This document shows positions 9,549 through 17,945 of a stretch of DNA of 37,345 nt, piece after piece. The translations under genes were made by a program, and so were the position numbers. A model generated the notes under the pieces. The model was not told the DNA's origin. It was given only the letters and a program-made list of their open reading frames with translations, and did no database searches. Each line of letters starts with the position of its first letter. Positions within the stretch are counted from its first letter, which is position 1. The DNA is from Blastocatellia bacterium (GTDB lineage: Bacteria > Acidobacteriota > Blastocatellia > Pyrinomonadales > Pyrinomonadaceae): the NCBI GenBank assembly GCA_003487805.1, contig DNNE01000083.1:1-37345 (forward strand), given 5' to 3'.

Positions 9549-9715
9549 CGCTCCGTAGGAGCCGAATGTTTATAGCCGCGCACCTCGCCCGGATGATATG
9601 GGAAACGATCGGCGGCTTCTTTCACGAGGATCAACGGGAAGAACAGATTTGCGACACCGTGGATGATCGTGAATGCACCCAGTACAGCATAGATAATGCT
9701 GTTGACTCGTCTCAT
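9428..9715 (-). pseudogene. Small membrane protein remnant with repeat-derived tail
   Basis: From the ATG at 9715 the frame reads MRRVNSIIYAVLGAFTIIHG..., one or two hydrophobic segments followed by LVKEAADRFPYHPGEVRG. After that the frame enters a dispersed repeat (GCTCCGTAGGAGCCGAATG at about 9550) and then the antisense of the cytochrome gene, which cannot be native sequence for both. The simplest reading is a small membrane protein whose 3' part was lost to the repeat. It is also possible that a short protein of this kind is genuinely produced. Upstream neighbour 9740-9982 is co-directional, 24 bp away. Confidence 0.4.
9548..9600. repeat. Dispersed repeat fragment (GCTCCGTAGGAGC type)
   Basis: The small palindrome GCTCCGTAGGAGC followed by GAATGTTTATAG resembles a short repeat that I recall from intergenic DNA of several phyla. 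It lies immediately after the cytochrome stop codon and supplies the odd tail of the opposite-strand frame. Confidence 0.55.
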
Positions 9716-9739
9716 CGCAAGCGAAGCGGACAATTGGAA

Positions 9740-9982
9740 CTAGCGGTTGGTGTCAATACTGCGCGCCGTCAGCGCGCCAATTACGTCTGCGGAAAGACTA
9801 AGCGGAACAAAGTACTTCATTGGGTACAGATAGTCCTCGCCCGTCTCATCGATAATGCGCACATATTCTCGCGCAGCGGCTTTATCGTCAGGCAGCACCG
9901 GATAGATTTTTCTAACTTCCAACGACTCCGGGTAACCGCCATCGTCGATGCATAGGACGTACGAGGTGATCGTGGTGCTCAT
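9740..9982 (-). CDS. Conserved hypothetical protein, 80 aa
   Basis: Small soluble protein with no signal or membrane segment. The sequence has a folded-domain look: an N-terminal strand (SYVLCIDDGGY), then SLEVRKIYPVLPDD and the stretch IDETGEDYLYP. I recognise this wording from uncharacterised bacterial proteins of similar size but know no function. It lies 5 bp downstream of the 79-aa gene at 9988-10227 in the same direction, so the two are probably co-transcribed. Confidence is for being a gene, not for function. Confidence 0.75.
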   Translation of the reverse strand: MSTTITSYVLCIDDGGYPESLEVRKIYPVLPDDKAAAREYVRIIDETGEDYLYPMKYFVPLSLSADVIGALTARSIDTNR

Positions 9983-9987
9983 ATCGC

Positions 9988-10227
9988 TTAATCCAGGTAC
10001 TGTTTGATCTTCAGCTTCTTTCGCCCGATGCCGTGCGCTTCATACCAATGAAGTTCTGCGCGGCAAATTGTACCATCTTCAAGACGCACCGTCGCAATGC
10101 CTTTTAGTTTACGCCACCGGCCCTGCCCAAACGCCTTGCGCAGACGATGAAGCTCACGAATGCTCGGACCGACAGCAATCGTTTCGATCGACTCAATCTT
10201 GCCGATGACTTCAAAGTCTTCATGCAT
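9988..10227 (-). CDS. Conserved hypothetical protein, 79 aa
   Basis: Small basic soluble protein. The region IRELHRLRKAFGQGRWRKLK is strongly basic, followed by GIATVRLEDGTICRAELHWYEAHGIGR and a lysine-rich end. The basic first half and compact beta-like second half could suit nucleic acid binding, but this is only inference. It is the first gene of a two-gene unit with the 80-aa protein, with a 5-bp gap. I have seen similar small genes as unknowns in other bacteria. No function assigned. Confidence 0.75.
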   Translation of the reverse strand: MHEDFEVIGKIESIETIAVGPSIRELHRLRKAFGQGRWRKLKGIATVRLEDGTICRAELHWYEAHGIGRKKLKIKQYLD

Positions 10228-10251
10228 CTTGTGAGGAGTTATCCCCGAATT

Positions 10252-11316
10252 CTATCCTTCCGTCGCCTTCAAGGCGCGTAGCAATTTGGCAGATTCTGAT
10301 TCAAACGAATCGTGATCCTTCCAGTTGGAAAAGTCAGGAATGTAATACTCACGGACTTCAGCAGCCAAATCTTTGCCGCTGTCGGCATCGAAGCATTCCC
10401 AATTCTGAATTGTCTCAAAGTCAACCAAACGGATAGGAAAGAGCTTCCTTCGGTTTTCTTCTCGCTCGACCTTCTTGGCTCGACGAATTTCGCTCATAAC
10501 CCATTCACTCTTCATGCTATGGTCGGACAACACCAGCAGCAGCTTGTCATGGACTTGAATGGCTCGAAAAATTTCTTCGTGAAGCTTACGCCCGGCTTTC
10601 ATGTCTTCTGGCGCAAACCAGACGCGGAGGTTCTCAGTGCGCATTTTTGAATGAAGCTGCTTCGAGAACTCTTCGTCCTGATGACTATAGCTAATGAAGC
10701 ATGAATAGAATTCGATTGCGCGGCCTACGAGCGAAGGAATGAAAATGATGAAGTCATCGGGGAGGCCGGCGCCACGTAAAAACGCTTCCGGGATTCTGCC
10801 GTCAGATTTGAACAAAGTATCAATACCAATAGTTGATGGGCCGACGTGATTTACGCTCTCCAGTCCTCTAACGGTGCTCAGATCATTATCACCAAACTCG
10901 GTCCATCCAATTGAGGCTCCGCTGACGTCTGCATGGTCGAGTATTGCTGAACTCAAATTTGCATCGACTAGGTTAGCTTTGGTGAGATTTGTTTTGCTTA
11001 GGTCTGCCTCGCCGAGGTCTGCATTGCTGAGATCAGCTTTAGTGAGGTTTGTTTCGGTGAGGTCTGCCCCGTTGAGGTCTGCCCCGATGAGGTTTGCCAC
11101 GGCAAGGACAGCCCCGGTGAGCATTGCGTCACGAAGTTTTGAATCGTTGAGATGTGCTTGCCTGAGATCCGCCTCTCTAAGATCTGCGTAGCTGAGGTCT
11201 CTGTCGCTCAGGTCCGCATGGTTGAGGTCCGGTTTTATGTCAGAATTCGCCTCCCTCCAGGCGTTCCAAGCCTCCACCCCTTTCTCAATTATCTTCAGGT
11301 GCTCCTCGTTCGCCAT
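10252..11316 (-). CDS. Pentapeptide-repeat plus TIR domain protein
   Basis: 354 residues in three parts. Residues 31-150 are about two dozen A(D/N)LxxA-type pentapeptide repeats, which fold as a right-handed quadrilateral beta-helix. Residues 150-203 are a linker with GPSTIGIDTLFKSDGRIPE. Residues 203-330 are a TIR domain: strand A FYSCFISYSHQDEEF, BB-loop region EDMKAGRKL, strand D KLLLVLSDHS, and the helix-C signature SEWVMSEI. By alignment to SARM1 (W-V-x-x-E), E276 would be the catalytic glutamate of a TIR NADase, so enzymatic NAD cleavage is plausible. TIR proteins in bacteria often act in antiphage defence or signalling; role here is unknown. No partner defence gene is adjacent. Start: GGAG 9 bp before the ATG. 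It lies 34 bp after the S9 peptidase gene. Confidence 0.9.
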   Translation of the reverse strand: MANEEHLKIIEKGVEAWNAWREANSDIKPDLNHADLSDRDLSYADLREADLRQAHLNDSKLRDAMLTGAVLAVANLIGADLNGADLTETNLTKADLSNADLGEADLSKTNLTKANLVDANLSSAILDHADVSGASIGWTEFGDNDLSTVRGLESVNHVGPSTIGIDTLFKSDGRIPEAFLRGAGLPDDFIIFIPSLVGRAIEFYSCFISYSHQDEEFSKQLHSKMRTENLRVWFAPEDMKAGRKLHEEIFRAIQVHDKLLLVLSDHSMKSEWVMSEIRRAKKVEREENRRKLFPIRLVDFETIQNWECFDADSGKDLAAEVREYYIPDFSNWKDHDSFESESAKLLRALKATEG

Positions 11317-11350
11317 TTACACTAACTCCGCTTCTTTACAACCTAACCTC

Positions 11351-13510
11351 TCACTTCCCCGCTACTTCATACTCAGGCTTCGCCATTCCCATCAGCCACT
11401 TATCAAACCAGCCGACGATGTGCTCGAGCCGCTCGATGCGATGCCATGGCTGGCCTGAACGCGACAGCTCGTGGGTCTCGCCGGGGAAGCGCACCATCAC
11501 GGCGGGGATCTTCTTATACTTGAGCGCGCGAAACATCTCTTCGCCACCGGAATACGTCGGCGTGCGCCAGTCAGCTTCGCCGAGAATGAACATCATCGGT
11601 GTCTTCACGTTATTGATGTAAGTGATCGGTGAACGCGCCTTGAAATCTTCAGGATCATCGAAGGGCGCGGCCTTGAACCACGTCGCCTGAAATAGAGTGA
11701 AGTCCGCCGTGTACCACCAATCGGCCCAGCTGGCGATGTCGCGTTGCGCAACCGCGGCCGCGAATCGCGTCGTGTGACCTACCGTCCAATCGGTTAATAA
11801 TCCGCCCCCGCTGCCGCCGGTCACACCCATCTTCTTTTCATCGATGTAGCCGCGCTTGACGAGTTCATCGACGCCGATCATCAAATCCTTATAGTCGTCG
11901 CCGGGATAGTGATACTGAATGATATTTCCAAAGTCCTGACCATACGTCGTGCTGCCGCGCGGATTTGGATAAAGCACGACATAGCCCTTCGCGGCCATCC
12001 ATTGAAACTCGTGATCGAACACCCATCCGTAAGCCGCGTGCGGCCCGCCGTGTATGTTGAGGATGAGCGGATACTTCTTATTAGCATCAAAATCGGGTGG
12101 CTTCTGAATCCACGCGTGAATTTTCTTGCCATCAAAGCTCGTGTACCACATCTCTTCCGGCTCACTGAGATTCAATTTCGAAAACAGACCGTCGTTAGTG
12201 TGAGTCAGTTGTTTGCGCGTTCCCGCGGACTTATCAAACCAATAAAGATCGCCAATCTTCGTAGGAGTGGAAATCAGCAGCGCAAACTTTGTGGCATCGG
12301 GCGTCGCGCGATAACTGACGATGGCTTCGTTGCTCGAAGTCACATCAGTCTCTTTGGCGGTCGCGACGTTGAATGAACCGAGCATCGCCTTCCCTTGCTT
12401 GCCAACCAGCGCCACGATGCTTTTCCCATCAGACGACCAGACGGGTGGAGCCCCGCCACCGCCGCGTGGCGCGGTGTTGTCACCACCGACGCCACCGCCG
12501 AGATCGAAATCAAAATCGAATGTGAGACTTTGGGGCTTGGCGTCCGGAGTCAGGTCCATCACCCAAAGATCAGGCTCAGTGTACGAGCGCACTGGCTTGT
12601 TCGTGGATGCGTAGAAAGCGATTTGCTTGCCGTTGGGACTCAACACGAATCCGCCCGCTCCCATATCGATCGAGGTCAGCTTGGTCGGCTGCCCGCCCGA
12701 AACCGGAATCCAGTAAATGTCTGTCATTCCCAGTTCGTAGTAGGGCTCGTCTCGATGATCGGACGTGAAATAGATCTGCGAACTGTCTTTGGCCCAGGTG
12801 ACATTGCCCTCGTTGTAACGTCCGCTGGTCAGTTGTTTCGGCGTCACCTTTTCATCGCCGGTGTGCGGCGCGGTGACGACCCAGATGTGCCCCGGATGTT
12901 TGAAATCGAGATAGCCGGAATCATTCGAGCGATACACCGCGCGAGTGATTACGCGCACGTCGCTTTCGCGCTCGGGACTGGCTGCCGGGCTCGGACTCGC
13001 CGAAGGCTGTGGGCTTGGCCGTGGCGCAGCCTTGGCGATCTCTTCGCCCGTCGCACCGTTGCCGAACGAGATCATTTTCCCGTCAGGCGACCATTGCGGA
13101 CCGCCGGCTCCACGCGGTAATGAAGTAAATTGAAAAGCCTCGCCGCCCTGCATCGACATCATGAACAACTGCGGTGGCTCGACGCGGCCGTCTTTTTCCG
13201 GCGCTCGCACAAAGCAAAGATATTGCCCATCGGGCGACCAGCGCGGCGTGGAATCTCTGGGGCCGGCCGTCATTTGACGCGACTCAGCGCCCGCCGTCGT
13301 GACCATCCAGATCGCCGTGTCGTATCCATCTTTCTTCGCATTGACGGTCACGCGCACGAAAGCAACGCGCAACCCATCGGGCGAAACCTGCGGATCGGCA
13401 ATCCACACAAAATTGAATAAGTCCTTCTCAGTAATGTTTCGCTTCTGAGCGTGGGCTGGAACGAAGAAACAGACAACAACAACCAGGGACAGCAACAGAC
13501 GTGATCGCAT
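11351..13510 (-). CDS. S9C-type prolyl oligopeptidase family peptidase, exported
   Basis: 719 residues from the ATG at 13510, chosen because GAAAGGAAA precedes it and the signal peptide MRSRLLLSLVVVVCFFVPAHAQ follows at once; an upstream Met ten codons earlier gives a poorer start. The first ~440 residues are a WD/PD40-like propeller with repeated WSPDGK-type blades. The last ~260 form an alpha/beta hydrolase with oxyanion region NIHGGP, nucleophile S567 in GGSGGG, D647 in GEADWRTP and H680 in GETHE. All catalytic residues are present, so it should be an active periplasmic acylaminoacyl- or oligopeptidase. A Pro/Ser-rich insert near residues 162-182 in the propeller (PRPSPQPSASPSP) is low complexity and unusual. 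Confidence 0.93.
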   Translation of the reverse strand: MRSRLLLSLVVVVCFFVPAHAQKRNITEKDLFNFVWIADPQVSPDGLRVAFVRVTVNAKKDGYDTAIWMVTTAGAESRQMTAGPRDSTPRWSPDGQYLCFVRAPEKDGRVEPPQLFMMSMQGGEAFQFTSLPRGAGGPQWSPDGKMISFGNGATGEEIAKAAPRPSPQPSASPSPAASPERESDVRVITRAVYRSNDSGYLDFKHPGHIWVVTAPHTGDEKVTPKQLTSGRYNEGNVTWAKDSSQIYFTSDHRDEPYYELGMTDIYWIPVSGGQPTKLTSIDMGAGGFVLSPNGKQIAFYASTNKPVRSYTEPDLWVMDLTPDAKPQSLTFDFDFDLGGGVGGDNTAPRGGGGAPPVWSSDGKSIVALVGKQGKAMLGSFNVATAKETDVTSSNEAIVSYRATPDATKFALLISTPTKIGDLYWFDKSAGTRKQLTHTNDGLFSKLNLSEPEEMWYTSFDGKKIHAWIQKPPDFDANKKYPLILNIHGGPHAAYGWVFDHEFQWMAAKGYVVLYPNPRGSTTYGQDFGNIIQYHYPGDDYKDLMIGVDELVKRGYIDEKKMGVTGGSGGGLLTDWTVGHTTRFAAAVAQRDIASWADWWYTADFTLFQATWFKAAPFDDPEDFKARSPITYINNVKTPMMFILGEADWRTPTYSGGEEMFRALKYKKIPAVMVRFPGETHELSRSGQPWHRIERLEHIVGWFDKWLMGMAKPEYEVAGK

Positions 13511-13612
13511 AAGGTTTCCTTTCGGAAAATAGAGTGGCAACGGCGGCGGCTATTCTACTCTAAGTTTGCGGATTGAGAAGGCTCTTATCTGTTAATATCG
13601 GCGCGCATCCGC

Positions 13613-13685
13613 GTGTCAGAAGCCCGACCGTAAGGGAGGGCAATTTTAGCCGAGTAGCCCTCCCTGACGGTCGGGCTTCTGACAC
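13613..13685. repeat. Long inverted repeat, GAAGCCCGACCGT family
   Basis: Arms 13613-13641 and 13657-13685 are inverted copies matching at 28 of 29 positions, with a 15-bp loop. The core GAAGCCCGACCGTNAGGGAGGGC also occurs at 26467-26545 and inside the element at 33735-33850. It sits between the divergent S9 peptidase and DUF4337 genes, so it is not simply a shared terminator. Confidence 0.9.
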
Positions 13686-13711
13686 TCAGTCGAATATTAA
13701 GGAGTAACTCT

Positions 13712-14332
13712 ATGGATCCCGATCCAATGCAATTCGTCGAAGAGGACGATGATAAGAAGCCGAGCGATAAAGATAAGACGGCCAACGCGCGCGCGCGACT
13801 GAACACCTGGGTCGCGATTTCGGTGGCGTTGCTGGCAACGTTCATGGGCATCTGCAAGGTGAAAGACGACAACATCGTGCAGGCGATGCAACAGGCCCAA
13901 GCCGATAAGATCGATAATTACTCGTGGTATCAGGCCCGCAACATTCGCGAAGAAGTCGCGAACTCGACGGTGGCCCAATTGAAAGCGCTGCAGGCGTCGG
14001 CTTCGCCACAGGCGCAGAGCGTCATCCAGGATCAGCTCAAAACCTATCAGGCACTGGCACAAGAGCAGGAGGAAAAGAAGAAAGTTCAGCAGGCCGATGC
14101 GGACAAGGCCGATCAGACTTACAACGCGCTAAACTTTCATGACGATCAATTCGATCTTTCTGACGCGATGCTAGCGCTGGCGATCTCGCTGCTGGCCGTG
14201 ACCGCGCTGACTCAGAAACGATGGCTCTTTATTATCGCGATGGTGCCGACATTCTTTGGCGTGCTGATGGGATTAGCAGGCTTACTCAGTTGGCATATTC
14301 ATCCGGATTTTCTGACGAAGTTGTTATCGTGA
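13712..14332 (+). CDS. DUF4337 family membrane protein
   Basis: 206 residues matching my memory of the DUF4337 family (NARARLNTWVAISVALLATF, CKVKDDNIVQAMQQAQADK, WYQARNIREE). Acidic cytoplasmic N-terminus (1-30), transmembrane helix 1 at about 31-48, a long Gln/Ala/Lys-rich region likely to be helical or coiled coil (60-130), then two more membrane helices (about 150-167 and 171-192). Function of the family is unknown. Start supported by AAGGAGTAACTCT before the ATG. Transcribed alone, divergent from the peptidase gene. Confidence 0.88.
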   Translation: MDPDPMQFVEEDDDKKPSDKDKTANARARLNTWVAISVALLATFMGICKVKDDNIVQAMQQAQADKIDNYSWYQARNIREEVANSTVAQLKALQASASPQAQSVIQDQLKTYQALAQEQEEKKKVQQADADKADQTYNALNFHDDQFDLSDAMLALAISLLAVTALTQKRWLFIIAMVPTFFGVLMGLAGLLSWHIHPDFLTKLLS

Positions 14333-14365
14333 GAGTTGGGTCATCAATCTGGATTTTAGCAAGCA

Positions 14366-14497
14366 AAGAGGATTCACCACAAAGTCACAAAGGACACAAA
14401 GGACACAAAGTAAGGGAAGCAGGCAAAGCAGACGCATTCAAGTCGCGTGTTTGTTTCGCTTAGTGTTCTTCGTGTCTTCGTGGTGAATTCATTCTTA
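14366..14497. repeat. Dispersed CACAAAG/GTGTTCTTCGTG repeat overlapping a gene end
   Basis: Flanks TTCACCACAAAGTCACAAAG and TGTCTTCGTGGTGAATTC are inverted versions of one another and enclose a tract of ACAAAGG triplet-like repeats. I recall this type of sequence from intergenic repeats in many bacterial genomes. It supplies the last ~37 codons of the Asp-box gene, ending in the odd peptide CFPYFVSFVSFVTLW. Confidence 0.75.
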
Positions 14498-17400
14498 TCG
14501 ATCATTACCAATCGCTGCGGCCGGCCCAACACCCGATCAACTTCGGCGCGCAACTCATCCAGCTCTTTCTTCAGCACCGCATATCGCTCAATCGCATCGC
14601 GCCCGATTTTTTGATCTACATTCGCCGTCATGCTCGCGAGGTAAGTGATGTGCGCCTGCAGGCCCGGCTTGCTGTAGCGAATGGGTTCAGTCAAAAGTTT
14701 CGCGGCCAGCGCATTCACCTTCGCCGCCATATCATTGTCCACAGTCGAAGCGCTGCGCATTTTGGTTTGCGCGTCACGCACACGCGCGACTAACTGATTC
14801 ACATTGGTGACCATTTCGCGCATGCGCATGTTGTGCTCGAATTGTTCCTGCAAATCGGCGAGAGTAATTCCCTCCTCTGCCACGCGCGGATCGATGAGCA
14901 CGTTGAAGCTTTCGGTCCACATCTGAGATAAGTTGCCGATTAATAAGCCGACTTTATATTGCCCCGGCGGCACCGTAACCCCTTCTTTGTTCCGCAGATC
15001 CCAAATAACCCGATTCATGCCGGTGTTGTTCGTGACGCGCGGAGGCGGAGGCCCGGACCGGCGACCAGCCGGTGCCGCATCCGGATCATCGGGTTGTGTT
15101 TCGCTGGCACCAGCTCCGCGTCCGCGATTTGCAGGAGGGGGCGCGTTGCTGCTGTAGGTATTGACCACCGCGCCCTTGCTATCGCGGATCTCAAGCGTGA
15201 CATCGCCCCTCGTTGAGACAGGCAAGTAATACTCGATCGTTGGTCCGAGATTTATAGGAGCGATTCTCGTGCGATAACCATCGCGCGAATTGAAAAGATG
15301 TACGCGGTTGGTCGCGAGCTGCGGCGTGATCTGATGCAGCGACGTAATGTTATCGATGATCCAGAACGCCCGGCCCTGGGTCGAGACGATCAGATCGTTG
15401 TGATGAAGTTTGATGTCGGTCACCGGCACGTTCGGCAGATTCAATTGAAACGATTGCCAATGCGCGCCGTTGTCGAACGAGATGAAAATGCCGAATTCTG
15501 TGCCCGCGTAAAGCAAGCCTTCGCGATTCGGATCTTCGCGCACCACGCGCGTGGGCCAATCGGCCGGGATTCCATTCTTGCCGTCAGTCAGACGCTTCCA
15601 GGTCTTGCCATAATCGTCCGTTGCGTAGATGTACGGCTGATAATCGCCGAGCAGATAACGATATGCGGCGTAGTAAGCCGAGCCTTTGCGGTGTGGAGAG
15701 GCTTCGATGTATTGCACGCGACCGCCTTCCGGTAAATCTTTCGGCGTCACGTTGGTCCATGTCTTGGCGTTATCGCGAGTCACGTAGAATGGCCCGTCAT
15801 TGGATCCGGTCCAGATAACGCCTTTTTCGAGCGGCGATTCTGCGATCGCATACAGAGTCGAATAAAACTCTTCGCCGGTTACATCACGCGTTATCGGCTC
15901 GCCGCTGGCGCCCTGACAACACGACGGATGCGCAGTCAGATCAGGAGAAATCTTTTCCCACGTCACTCCCTTGTCGCGCGTGCGATGCAGGTACTGCGAT
16001 CCGTAGTAGAGCACTTCCGGATCGTTTGGCGACGTGGCCATCGGCGAGACTCTCTGAAACCGGTAGATCAAATCGCTCGCCGGATTTCCGTACAACGACT
16101 GCGCGCCGACCCAGTAGTTCTTCTCCTGGCCCGACTTCAAATTCATGACGCCGTACTGACCCTTGCACGATCCGTAAACGATGGTCGGATCTTTCGGATA
16201 AGGCATGATTGGACCAGTCTCGCATCCCGGCCCGGCGCGCCAATCTTCGCGGCCCTGGGCGTCAGGCTGGCTCGAAATGATGACCGTAGTATTGTCCTGC
16301 TGCGCGCCGTAGAGTTTGTAAGGAAATTGATCGTCAAGCCAAACGCCATAAATCTCCGCGGTCGGCTGATTCAATTGAGTTGACCACGTGCGCCCACCAT
16401 CGAACGAGATGTTCGCTCCGCCATCGTTCGATTGAATGATGATGTTTCCGTCTTTGGGGCTGATCCAAATGTCGTGGTTATCGCCGTGCGGTGTGCGAAA
16501 AACCGAAAACGTTTTACCCCCGTCCGTAGACTTGTAGAAGTTTTCAGCGCCGGCATAGACGACATCGGCGTTTGTCGGATCCGCTCCGAGGGCCACGTAA
16601 TAGAACGGGCGCTGAATCATCCCTGAGGCAATTTGCGCGGGTTGCGGTTTCATCGCCATCCACGTTGCTCCGGCGTCGTCGGACCGATAGAGTCCGCCGC
16701 CTGGCTTCGCTTCCACGAGCGCATAAATTCGATCGGGCCTGGCGGCTGTCACTGCCAGATTCGCTTTGCCGATCAATTCAGTCGGCAATCCATTCGTAAT
16801 TTTCGCGAAGTGCTCGCCGCCGTCAGTGCTCTTATAAAAGCCGCCGTCACGCGATCCGCTGATGATTGTCCAGGGCTTCCGCTCGAGTCGCGACATCCAC
16901 GCGTAGACCACCTCAGGATTTCCCGGTTGCAGCTCCAGATCCATTGCGCCAATTTGGTCGGAGACAAAAAGAACTTTTCGCCAGGTCTGTCCGCCGTCAG
17001 TGGTCTTGAACACGCCGCGCTCTGAATTCGATTTGAAGGCATCGCCTTGCGCTGAGACCCAGACGATATTTGGATTCGTCGGATGAATGCGCACCGATCC
17101 GATTTGACCGGCGTTGTAGAGGCCGATGAACTTCCAGGTCTGGCCGCCGTCGGTCGTCTTGTACATGCCGCGCCCGGTTGAGACATTGCTGCGCACATCG
17201 TCTGAACCCGTGCCGAGATAGATCACGTTCGGATCAGAATCCGAGACGGCAACGCAACCGGTCGAGCCCAAAGGGATTTTGCCATCAGTGATTGGAACCC
17301 ACGTTACGCCGCCATCCGTCGTGCGAAACAAACCACCGCTGGCAACGCCCATGTAGAACGTCTTCGGTTGCGACGGGACACCCGTTACCGTCGTTACACG

Positions 17401-17559
17401 GCCTCCGCGTGATGGGCCAACCAGCCGATAGTGCAACCCGTTAAAGAACGACGGATCGACATTCGACATCATTGGCGTGTGGACGGTCGTTTGCGTTTGC
17501 GCCGAGCTACAAACGCATAACGATAGTAATAGACACAACAACAGCGCGAATCGAGGCAT
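14374..17559 (-). CDS. Secreted Asp-box (BNR/sortilin-like) beta-propeller protein
   Basis: 1061 residues from the ATG at 17559, which has AGGAGG in front and starts a signal peptide (MPRFALLLCLLLSLCVCSSAQ); 39 codons of apparent extension upstream are rejected. About eleven Asp-box motifs such as TTDGGQTW, STDGGKTF and SFDGGRTW occur between residues 70 and 730, giving one or two large propellers as in VPS10/sortilin and xyloglucanase-like proteins. The C-terminal third holds a Pro/Gly-rich stretch (PPPANRGRGAG), a beta domain (NRVIWDLRNKEGVTVPPGQY) and a helical end. Likely periplasmic or exported; ligand or glycan substrate unknown. The last ~37 codons derive from a dispersed repeat, so the ancestral stop was probably near 14490. 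Confidence 0.88.
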   Translation of the reverse strand: MPRFALLLCLLLSLCVCSSAQTQTTVHTPMMSNVDPSFFNGLHYRLVGPSRGGRVTTVTGVPSQPKTFYMGVASGGLFRTTDGGVTWVPITDGKIPLGSTGCVAVSDSDPNVIYLGTGSDDVRSNVSTGRGMYKTTDGGQTWKFIGLYNAGQIGSVRIHPTNPNIVWVSAQGDAFKSNSERGVFKTTDGGQTWRKVLFVSDQIGAMDLELQPGNPEVVYAWMSRLERKPWTIISGSRDGGFYKSTDGGEHFAKITNGLPTELIGKANLAVTAARPDRIYALVEAKPGGGLYRSDDAGATWMAMKPQPAQIASGMIQRPFYYVALGADPTNADVVYAGAENFYKSTDGGKTFSVFRTPHGDNHDIWISPKDGNIIIQSNDGGANISFDGGRTWSTQLNQPTAEIYGVWLDDQFPYKLYGAQQDNTTVIISSQPDAQGREDWRAGPGCETGPIMPYPKDPTIVYGSCKGQYGVMNLKSGQEKNYWVGAQSLYGNPASDLIYRFQRVSPMATSPNDPEVLYYGSQYLHRTRDKGVTWEKISPDLTAHPSCCQGASGEPITRDVTGEEFYSTLYAIAESPLEKGVIWTGSNDGPFYVTRDNAKTWTNVTPKDLPEGGRVQYIEASPHRKGSAYYAAYRYLLGDYQPYIYATDDYGKTWKRLTDGKNGIPADWPTRVVREDPNREGLLYAGTEFGIFISFDNGAHWQSFQLNLPNVPVTDIKLHHNDLIVSTQGRAFWIIDNITSLHQITPQLATNRVHLFNSRDGYRTRIAPINLGPTIEYYLPVSTRGDVTLEIRDSKGAVVNTYSSNAPPPANRGRGAGASETQPDDPDAAPAGRRSGPPPPRVTNNTGMNRVIWDLRNKEGVTVPPGQYKVGLLIGNLSQMWTESFNVLIDPRVAEEGITLADLQEQFEHNMRMREMVTNVNQLVARVRDAQTKMRSASTVDNDMAAKVNALAAKLLTEPIRYSKPGLQAHITYLASMTANVDQKIGRDAIERYAVLKKELDELRAEVDRVLGRPQRLVMIDKNEFTTKTRRTLSETNTRLECVCFACFPYFVSFVSFVTLW

Positions 17560-17603
17560 TGGGGCTCCTCCTGAAAAAACTATTTTCGGTTTACTGCGAA
17601 ATA

Positions 17604-17945
17604 CTATCTTATCGGGCGCTTCAAAAAATACTCTGCTGAGTTGCCGGTCTGGTGCACGACGCTCACTAACTCCCACCCGCTAAGGCCAAGGCGGTTTACC
17701 GTTGAAATGCCGGTGATGTCGCTTTCGCCGTTCTCGATCGCTCCGCCATGTGACACCTGCGCTTTCCAGCCTCCGGTGCCCGGCGTAATCATGTTCACCG
17801 TACAATATTCCCATCTCTGCGGCTGTGTCGGTCGCGTTTGCGCTTGAATAGTCTGCAAAGCATAGCGGCCGAACTCAGTTATCGAGGCCAAAGCGAGAAC
17901 ACTCACAATTAAGATCAAAATGGTGAATTTTCGATTGCGTACCAT
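17604..17945 (-). CDS. Small DUF4177-like exported or membrane-anchored protein
   Basis: 113 residues. N-terminal hydrophobic anchor or signal (ILILIVSVLALASITEFG), then a compact domain with RWEYCTVNM and the ending GLSGWELVSVV...YFLKR, the pattern of DUF4177 proteins. AAAGGAG before the ATG at 17945 fixes the start. It is 44 bp upstream of the Asp-box gene in the same direction and may be co-transcribed with it. Function unknown. Confidence 0.8.
   Translation of the reverse strand: MVRNRKFTILILIVSVLALASITEFGRYALQTIQAQTRPTQPQRWEYCTVNMITPGTGGWKAQVSHGGAIENGESDITGISTVNRLGLSGWELVSVVHQTGNSAEYFLKRPIR

Noticed and set aside
9566..9955. 129-aa plus-strand ORF
   Set aside because: Antisense to the 80-aa gene and the small membrane remnant; starts inside repeat sequence.
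12395..13120. 241-aa plus-strand ORF
   Set aside because: Fully antisense to the S9 peptidase propeller; no domain or ribosome-binding site.
13697..14062. 121-aa minus-strand ORF
   Set aside because: Antisense shadow of the DUF4337 gene.
17560..17676. 39-codon extension of the Asp-box gene
   Set aside because: AGGAGG and a signal peptide mark the ATG at 17559; extension overlaps the neighbouring gene.
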